Source of the DNA: Planctomycetota bacterium
GTDB taxonomy: Bacteria; Planctomycetota; UBA1135; JALUZX01
NCBI GenBank assembly: GCA_027011425.1
Contig: JALUZX010000163.1
Coordinates: 1 to 12,121, forward strand
Length of the DNA: 12,121 nucleotides
Reading direction: 5' to 3'
Both the position numbers and the translations under genes were made by a program. The notes below the pieces were generated by a model. It was not told the origin of the DNA, did not search any database, and worked only from the letters and a program-made list of their open reading frames with translations. Within the stretch, counting starts at the first letter, position 1. Every line of letters begins with the position of its first letter. Positions 7,579 through 12,121 of the stretch are shown one piece after another.

Positions 7579-8425
7579 GGTTCTTCTTCTTCTTCTCTCT
7601 TTGCCGGCGGGAGGGGACGTTGCCCGCTCCGCGGCCTGGAATCACCTTCCCCTTTCTCGCGGCCTCCCGCTTCTCCAGTTCCAGGAGGAGGGCCCGCTCC
7701 TTCTCCCACTGCTTCTTTTCCATGGGCTCCAGGCGGACGTTGTCGAAGAAGTATTCTCCCGGCGGCCAGTAGGGGAAGAGCATGACCTTGAGCCGCTCGA
7801 TGGAGGGGTTGCGGCGGCCGGGAAAGAAGTAGAGGGTATACTTCTTCCACTTTCCCGGAACTCCGTCCTTCAGGTCCTTGTAGATCTTGAAGGCCACCCG
7901 GTCCAGGGCCCGCTTGACGGTCTTCCCGTTCTCCCAGATCTCCCGGGTCATCTTGATGTAGCCCTTGACGAAGACCTTGGGAACCAGCTTATTTCCGCCC
8001 AGCCCTGACTTGCCCGGCATGAACTCCAGGGTGAGCTTGTAGGGCCGGCGCGGGTCGATGGGGATGAAATCGCTGAAGAAGGGGACTCCCGTGACACCCG
8101 CGGCGGTGTTGTACTTGTGCCCCTTCGTGGGCGTCTTGGCCCTGGGCGGCGGCGGGTGGGGGAGCTTCATCTCCTCCCTTCGCTTGTAATACTCCCATTT
8201 GTATACGTCGGTGTCGAAGCGCATGCAACGCCCGGGCCGGACCGGGTCCTTCACCCAGAAGGAGGTGAGCCCGTCGGGCCGGTCCCAGCCCAGGGGACAC
8301 CCCTTCCTTCCCCTTTCGAAGTCCCCGTTCGGGACCAGGTTCACCCTCCTCTTCGTCCCTTGGGCCGGGAGGAGAGGGACGCAAAGGAACAAGGAGACGC
8401 AGGCGGCCGGGAAATACCTCTTCAT
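7562..8425 (-). CDS. Exported jelly-roll (carbohydrate-binding-module-like) protein with basic C-terminal tail
   Basis: The protein has 287 residues with a signal peptide at about 1-21 (SLFLCVPLLPAQ). Residues 28-235 look like one galactose-binding/CBM4_9-type beta-sandwich: it begins NLVPNGDFERG and closes with GEYFFDNVRLEPM, the usual first and last strands of such domains, with a GKWKKYTLYF strand between. Many relatives bind glycans, but no ligand residues can be assigned here. Residues 236-258 are a charged helix, and 270-287 form a Lys/Arg-rich tail (KKKKNRGKN) that could contact nucleic acid, acidic polymer or the envelope; this is speculative. Its ATG overlaps the TGA of the preceding membrane-protein gene (ATGA), and GGAGGAGG lies seven bases upstream, fixing the start. 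The frame extends far upstream inside that gene, but that part is a shadow. Confidence 0.82.
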   Translation of the reverse strand: MKRYFPAACVSLFLCVPLLPAQGTKRRVNLVPNGDFERGRKGCPLGWDRPDGLTSFWVKDPVRPGRCMRFDTDVYKWEYYKRREEMKLPHPPPPRAKTPTKGHKYNTAAGVTGVPFFSDFIPIDPRRPYKLTLEFMPGKSGLGGNKLVPKVFVKGYIKMTREIWENGKTVKRALDRVAFKIYKDLKDGVPGKWKKYTLYFFPGRRNPSIERLKVMLFPYWPPGEYFFDNVRLEPMEKKQWEKERALLLELEKREAARKGKVIPGRGAGNVPSRRQREKKKKNRGKNG

Positions 8426-11400
8426 CGCTTGTCCTCCTCCAGGAGGGACCGGAAGTAGTCCTCCACCAGGGGCCTGTATTCCGCCGGCGGCTCTTCGGCC
8501 CGGGCGCTCCGGATGCTTTCCGCGACCCTTCTCGGAAGGAGCAGGTTCCCCTCGCGCTGGAGCCTCAGGCGGTCCTCGAAGATGGTCCGCACCGACGAGA
8601 GCCGGTCGGCGATGGCCCTCCGCCGGGCGGCGTAATCGGCGGGAAGGCCCTTTTTCAGGCTCTCCTCGAAGGCCCGCATGAGCCGGATCGCCTCGGCCAG
8701 GTCCTTCACGTGGAAGCGCCGGCGTTTCAGCTTGTGGTTCAGCTTCTCCGCCTTCTGGCGGATCCGGGCCTGCTCCGAGGCCAGGCGCTGCATCTTGCGG
8801 TTGAGAAGGGGCGAGGGGACGCCCCTGAGTCCCTGCTCGTTGGAGCCCGAGAGCTTTCCTCCCCCCGTGGAGCCCGAGGAGGGATCGGAGGACTTGTCCT
8901 TCACCTCGCCAGCCTCGAAGGGGTCGGGCGTATATCGCGTCGGAGTCCTCCGGCCGCCCTTTCCGCCGGCCGTCTTCTCCACCATCTGGCCCGAGGACTT
9001 GGCCGTCCGTCCTTCGCCGGAGCGGCCTCCCACCTCGTTGCTGTTGGGGAGCATGTTGCCGGTGATCCCCTTGGCGCTCATGTTGGAGATGGGCCCGTCC
9101 GAGGCGCCCCAGCCCGCTCCTTCGTTGAGGCTGTCCATCCAGCCGGAGGTCACGTCCTCGGTGTCCTCCGACATGGCGTCCTCGGAATCGATCAGGTCCC
9201 CGATCAGGTCCTCCAGCTCCTCGGGAAGGTCCGCCATGGGAACATCGTAGTCCCCGGGCGGCTCCTCCATGACCCATTTCTTGAAGTCGTGGGTGTCCGA
9301 GAGCCAGCGCTCGATGTTCTCCGTGATGGACTTGGCCAGTTCCAGGCCGGACTGCTCGAAGGGAACCGCCATGGTTACGGCCTTGCGGGTGAGAGCGTCC
9401 TGGGCCAGTTCCACCTCGCTGTAGGCCTCCAGGAGTTCCGTGCAGAGCCGGGAGTTGGAGAAGTCCTGGGGGTAGAGCTTGGAGAGGTCGTTCCAGGCCT
9501 CCATGAGGAGCCCGCCCCATTTCTGCTCCGTGGCGGCCAGCTCCTCGAGCTTCTTCAATTCCTCCCCCGTAAGGTCCTGGGGCCTCACGTCCCGGACGGC
9601 CTCTGTGGCCTTCACGACCTTTTCCTGCTCCTCGATGAAGGTCTTCATCTTTTCCGCCAGGGCCTTGAGGGTGTCCGCCGAGCGATGAAGGCGCTGGGTG
9701 GACTGCCGGAGCGCCGCCTCGGGCCCTTTCTCCCGGATCAGGGCCAGGAGGCGCTCCCCGCCGGCCAGGACCCGGCGGAGGATGCTTTCGATCACCTTCT
9801 GGAGCCCCACCCCCCGCACAAGGTCTTCCCGGACGGGCCTCCCCCGGGTGGAGGCCTGGAGGAAGACCTGCACGGCCCGGGGCATTTCCCTGCCCGCCAC
9901 CTGTTCCAGGAGGACCCGTGAGGGCGCCCGGAGGAGGACGGGGTCGGTCCAGTCCGCCAGGACGCCCAGGGTGTCCCGCCGGATTCCTTCCTGGTCTTCC
10001 GTGAGCCCCCGCGTCTCGGTCCGCCAGCGGCTCCTCCTCAGGCGGGGCATTTTCGCGAGAAGGGATTCAGTGCGGCGCCGGGCGGCGACCTGTTTCTCCA
10101 GGATGGCCTTGATTCTCTCCAGGAGGGAGGCCAGCTCCCCGGCCAGGCGCTTCCTTTCGTCTTCCGGGGTCCGGACGGTGATGGTGAACAGCCGGGACCG
10201 GGCCTTGGTCCCCTTGAGATCGGTCGCCACGGCGAAGTAGTGGATCACGTCCCCCGGGCGCGCCCCGAGCTTCGAGGGGAGGATCGCCCCGTTGAAGCGG
10301 CCCTCCCGGCCCGAGGCCTTCCATTCCGCCAGGGTCTTCTCGCCCTCTTCCGTCCCCGCCGCGAGGACGACCCGGGCGAGCCCCACGTCGTCCCCGGCGT
10401 CCACCTCGAAGGCCACCCGGGCGCCGGCGGAGCAGAAGACGTCCTTTCCGGGGAGGGGGATCCGGACGGAAGGAGGAAGGTCGTCCCTGGCGCGGAGAGC
10501 GTAGCTCAAGTCGCCCCGGTCCTTCCTTCCCTCCCGGTCCAGGAGGTGGAGGGTATAGCGCCCGCTTTTTTCGATCTTGATGTCGAAACGCCAGGTCTTG
10601 TCGTCCTCCTTCACGAGGGGGACTTCCTTTTCTCCGTAGAAGGAGACCCGGGCGCTCGTCAGGGGATGGTTGAAGCGAAAGCGCACGGTGGCGGTGGTTC
10701 CCCTGAGAGCGTCCAGGGGGCCCTGGATGGGGACGTTCGCCCTGGGCGGCATCCGGGTATAGGCGGGGTAGGCGAAGGTGGCGGTGATCTTTTCGGGGAA
10801 GGGGGGGACGGCCACCCGGACGCGGTAAGCCCGGGTCCTGGTTCCGCCGGCTTCCACGTAATAGGAGAAGGGCTTCTTCACGGAGGGCACGATGTGGCGG
10901 AAACTCCCGCCGTCGAACTCCATGGGGTAGGAGGCGAACCCGGCGGGCCGCTCCAGGTGCAGCAGGGCCCTGTCCGGGAAGGGCCCTTTTACCGCGGCCG
11001 CCCGGATCTCCAGGTCCGTTCCCTGGAGGACCAGGCAGTCCCCGGGGGTCACCTGGAGGACCAGGGAGGAGAGGGGCGGCGCCACGTCGTCGGAAGCCCG
11101 AAGCCTCTGGAGGGCGTTCTTCGCCTGGGCCGGGAAGAGGCCCATGTAGAGGGCCCAGAGGGCGAGGAAGGCCGCCGCCCCGAGACCGGCCTTCTTCACG
11201 CGGCTCCAGGGGGCGACCCTGCCCGGGTCGGCCCGCCTGGCCCTCTCTCCCGCCTGCTCCAGGAGGAGGTCCACCATGGGATCCCCCTGCTTTCGGGCCA
11301 GGAGGACGGAATTCACGATGGCGTTCTCCAGCCCCGGGTTGGCCCGCTCCACCCGGATGGCCAGGGCCTCGGGCGGGGCGGTGCGGAGGGCGGGAAGGAC

Positions 11401-11619
11401 CCACTTCCAGGCGAGCCATCCTCCCACGCCGAGGAGGGTCCCAAGGAAAACGGTCCTTCGCAAAACCCAGGGCAGGGCCGCCAGGTTGTCCGCAAGGCAG
11501 AGGACCAGGAGGGCCCCGGCCAGGACCGCCAGGGCCAGGAGCAGGCCCTTGAGGAGGAGCATGGCCCTCCACCTGGCGTCGGCGGCGGAAAGGAGTTTTC
11601 GGACGCTCCCTGGAATCAT
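8422..11619 (-). CDS. DUF4175-like large membrane-anchored protein with Ig-like and coiled-coil regions
   Basis: The protein has 1065 residues. Hydrophobic segments at about 20-43, 54-77 and 146-164 form a membrane anchor; the stretch between the second and third contains ALAIRVERANPGLENAIVNS, typical of DUF4175-like proteins. About 183-482 is beta-rich with three Ig-like parts (FAYPAYT near 282-288; DDVGLARVVLA near 410-420). About 485-780 and 940-1040 are long charged helices, probably coiled coil. Between them is an acidic stretch (799-822) and a Gly/Ser-rich polar linker (about 830-935). The family has no proven function; relatives often lie near MoxR/DUF58/VWA genes linked to envelope assembly. 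The start is ATG at 11619, with AAAGGTGG seven bases upstream; the frame runs up to 12009, but that part is Pro/Gly/Arg-rich and overlaps the upstream gene. Both ends overlap neighbours by ATGA, so it is the core of a coupled operon. Confidence 0.85.
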   Translation of the reverse strand: MIPGSVRKLLSAADARWRAMLLLKGLLLALAVLAGALLVLCLADNLAALPWVLRRTVFLGTLLGVGGWLAWKWVLPALRTAPPEALAIRVERANPGLENAIVNSVLLARKQGDPMVDLLLEQAGERARRADPGRVAPWSRVKKAGLGAAAFLALWALYMGLFPAQAKNALQRLRASDDVAPPLSSLVLQVTPGDCLVLQGTDLEIRAAAVKGPFPDRALLHLERPAGFASYPMEFDGGSFRHIVPSVKKPFSYYVEAGGTRTRAYRVRVAVPPFPEKITATFAYPAYTRMPPRANVPIQGPLDALRGTTATVRFRFNHPLTSARVSFYGEKEVPLVKEDDKTWRFDIKIEKSGRYTLHLLDREGRKDRGDLSYALRARDDLPPSVRIPLPGKDVFCSAGARVAFEVDAGDDVGLARVVLAAGTEEGEKTLAEWKASGREGRFNGAILPSKLGARPGDVIHYFAVATDLKGTKARSRLFTITVRTPEDERKRLAGELASLLERIKAILEKQVAARRRTESLLAKMPRLRRSRWRTETRGLTEDQEGIRRDTLGVLADWTDPVLLRAPSRVLLEQVAGREMPRAVQVFLQASTRGRPVREDLVRGVGLQKVIESILRRVLAGGERLLALIREKGPEAALRQSTQRLHRSADTLKALAEKMKTFIEEQEKVVKATEAVRDVRPQDLTGEELKKLEELAATEQKWGGLLMEAWNDLSKLYPQDFSNSRLCTELLEAYSEVELAQDALTRKAVTMAVPFEQSGLELAKSITENIERWLSDTHDFKKWVMEEPPGDYDVPMADLPEELEDLIGDLIDSEDAMSEDTEDVTSGWMDSLNEGAGWGASDGPISNMSAKGITGNMLPNSNEVGGRSGEGRTAKSSGQMVEKTAGGKGGRRTPTRYTPDPFEAGEVKDKSSDPSSGSTGGGKLSGSNEQGLRGVPSPLLNRKMQRLASEQARIRQKAEKLNHKLKRRRFHVKDLAEAIRLMRAFEESLKKGLPADYAARRRAIADRLSSVRTIFEDRLRLQREGNLLLPRRVAESIRSARAEEPPAEYRPLVEDYFRSLLEEDKR
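8433..8440 (-). promoter_or_regulatory. Ribosome binding site for the jelly-roll protein gene
   Basis: GGAGGAGG on the minus strand, seven bases before the ATG at 8425, lies inside the last codons of the DUF4175-like gene. It decides the start and supports reinitiation at the ATGA junction. Confidence 0.7.
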
Positions 11620-12121
11620 GGGAATTCCACCTTTCCCAGGTCCACCCGGCCGCCTCCGGCCGGAACCTGGATTCCCCCGTAACGGGGGAGGGGAACCACT
11701 TTCTTCACGCCCGGCACGGGGACTCCGGGCTTCTTGCCCACCCGCCTGAACAGGAAGAGCCTGAGCTGGATGTCCCAGGCCCCCTTGTCCACCTCCTTCA
11801 GGATGTAGAGGTCCCAGCGGGCGACCTTGCGGTTCTTGTAGGTCGTAACCCCGAGCCGCCTGCCCTGGACCAGGGCCAGTGCCCTCTTCCCCGGGAGGGC
11901 CCGGGCCAGGAGGATTTTCTTTTCGTCGAAGAACTCCTCCACGTCCTCGATCTTGTTTCTTACCTGCCGGAGGGCTCCGGCGGGAAGGGGCCCGGCTCGG
12001 GCGGGCCATCCGGCCCAGAGGGTATCACTCCCGAGAAAGTAGAGATCCACCTTTCCCGGCAGAACCCCTTCGAAGAGGGTCTCCCCGGGGAGGGACCGGG
12101 CGCCCCCCTTCCCCTTCTTCC
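11616..12121 (-). CDS. Unrecognised protein, 3' part only (5' end beyond the right edge)
   Basis: The frame is open from the right edge to the TGA at 11618-11616, giving 167 visible residues. A GTG at 12050 could be taken as a start, but the same frame continues to the edge without a stop, and the residues before it (GETLFEGVLPGKVDLYFLG) read as normal protein, so the gene very likely begins outside the window. The visible part is mixed alpha/beta with alternating hydrophobic strands (RALALVQG, ARWDLYILKEV, WDIQLRLFLFRR), a charged KIEDVEEFFDEKK helix, and a basic, Pro/Val-rich end. I do not recognise the family and see no catalytic motif or membrane segment. Its stop overlaps the start of the DUF4175-like gene in an ATGA, so it belongs to the same operon and its product may work with that protein. 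Confidence 0.75.
   Translation of the reverse strand, partial: KKGKGGARSLPGETLFEGVLPGKVDLYFLGSDTLWAGWPARAGPLPAGALRQVRNKIEDVEEFFDEKKILLARALPGKRALALVQGRRLGVTTYKNRKVARWDLYILKEVDKGAWDIQLRLFLFRRVGKKPGVPVPGVKKVVPLPRYGGIQVPAGGGRVDLGKVEFP
11627..11634 (-). promoter_or_regulatory. Ribosome binding site for the DUF4175-like gene
   Basis: AAAGGTGG on the minus strand, seven bases before the ATG at 11619, is a moderate Shine-Dalgarno match inside the end of the upstream gene. It picks this ATG over the long in-frame extension. Confidence 0.55.

Noticed and set aside
8426..9520. Upstream extension of the jelly-roll gene to 9520
   Set aside because: It lies inside the DUF4175-like gene in another frame, is low-complexity, and precedes a proper signal peptide start with a strong ribosome binding site.
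11620..12009. Upstream extension of the DUF4175-like gene to 12009
   Set aside because: The extra 130 residues are Gly/Pro/Arg-rich shadow of the upstream gene; the ATG at 11619 has a ribosome binding site and an ATGA junction.
1..12121. Frequent short strings such as CCAGGAGG as possible DNA repeats or uptake signals
   Set aside because: Occurrences fall in coding DNA as Leu-Leu-Glu or similar codon runs, with no fixed spacing, so codon bias explains them.
1..12121. tRNA, rRNA, CRISPR array, transposase, integrase or phage gene
   Set aside because: I looked on both strands and saw no such structure; almost all of the window is accounted for by the six genes.

Overview
The window is GC-rich, gene-dense bacterial DNA. 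All six genes I can support lie on the minus strand and are read leftwards, so the 5' end of the locus is at the right edge. Nearly every product is predicted to be exported or membrane-anchored and is built from large multi-domain combinations: trypsin-like protease + TPR, DUF2341/PA14/PKD + TPR, paired Big_5 domains + lipocalin-like domains, and a DUF4175-like membrane protein with a long Gly/Ser-rich insert. Signal peptides end in 'PAQ'-type sequences. This style is typical of Planctomycetota, and I infer a planctomycete or close relative. No rRNA or other marker gene is present to confirm it.

Right half (12121 to 7562 and on to 5476): four genes are packed with overlapping ends. They are (1) the 3' part of an unrecognised gene, (2) a 1065-residue DUF4175-like membrane protein, (3) a 287-residue exported jelly-roll protein, and (4) a 700-residue exported protein with DUF2341-like, PA14-like, PKD and TPR regions. 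The first two junctions are ATGA overlaps and the third is a 17-base overlap, so this looks like one translationally coupled operon. In planctomycetes and relatives, DUF4175-like proteins often sit next to MoxR ATPase/DUF58/VWA (Bat-like) genes. Those would be expected beyond the right edge, but none is visible here.

Middle gap (5273 to 5475): this is the only real intergenic space, 203 bases. It contains a small GC hairpin followed by TTTT on the transcribed strand (a possible terminator of the first operon), a second inverted repeat, and an AT-rich patch that may hold the start region for the next gene.

Left half (5272 to 1): two genes are separated by 35 bases. The first encodes a 1183-residue exported protein: helical repeat modules, a PsbP/Mog1-like region, an HtrA-type trypsin-like protease with intact His/Asp/Ser, TPRs, another helical module, a Pro/Gly-rich linker and a C-terminal lipocalin-like domain. 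The second encodes an exported protein with two Big_5 domains followed by three lipocalin-like repeats. It is open to the left edge and probably lacks only the last base of its stop codon. The two genes share the same C-terminal lipocalin-like module, which suggests they act in the same compartment or on related ligands or surfaces.

Taken together the locus appears to encode envelope or secreted machinery for surface assembly, quality control or binding. No enzymatic pathway can be assigned beyond the protease. I see no tRNA, rRNA, CRISPR, insertion sequence or phage gene.
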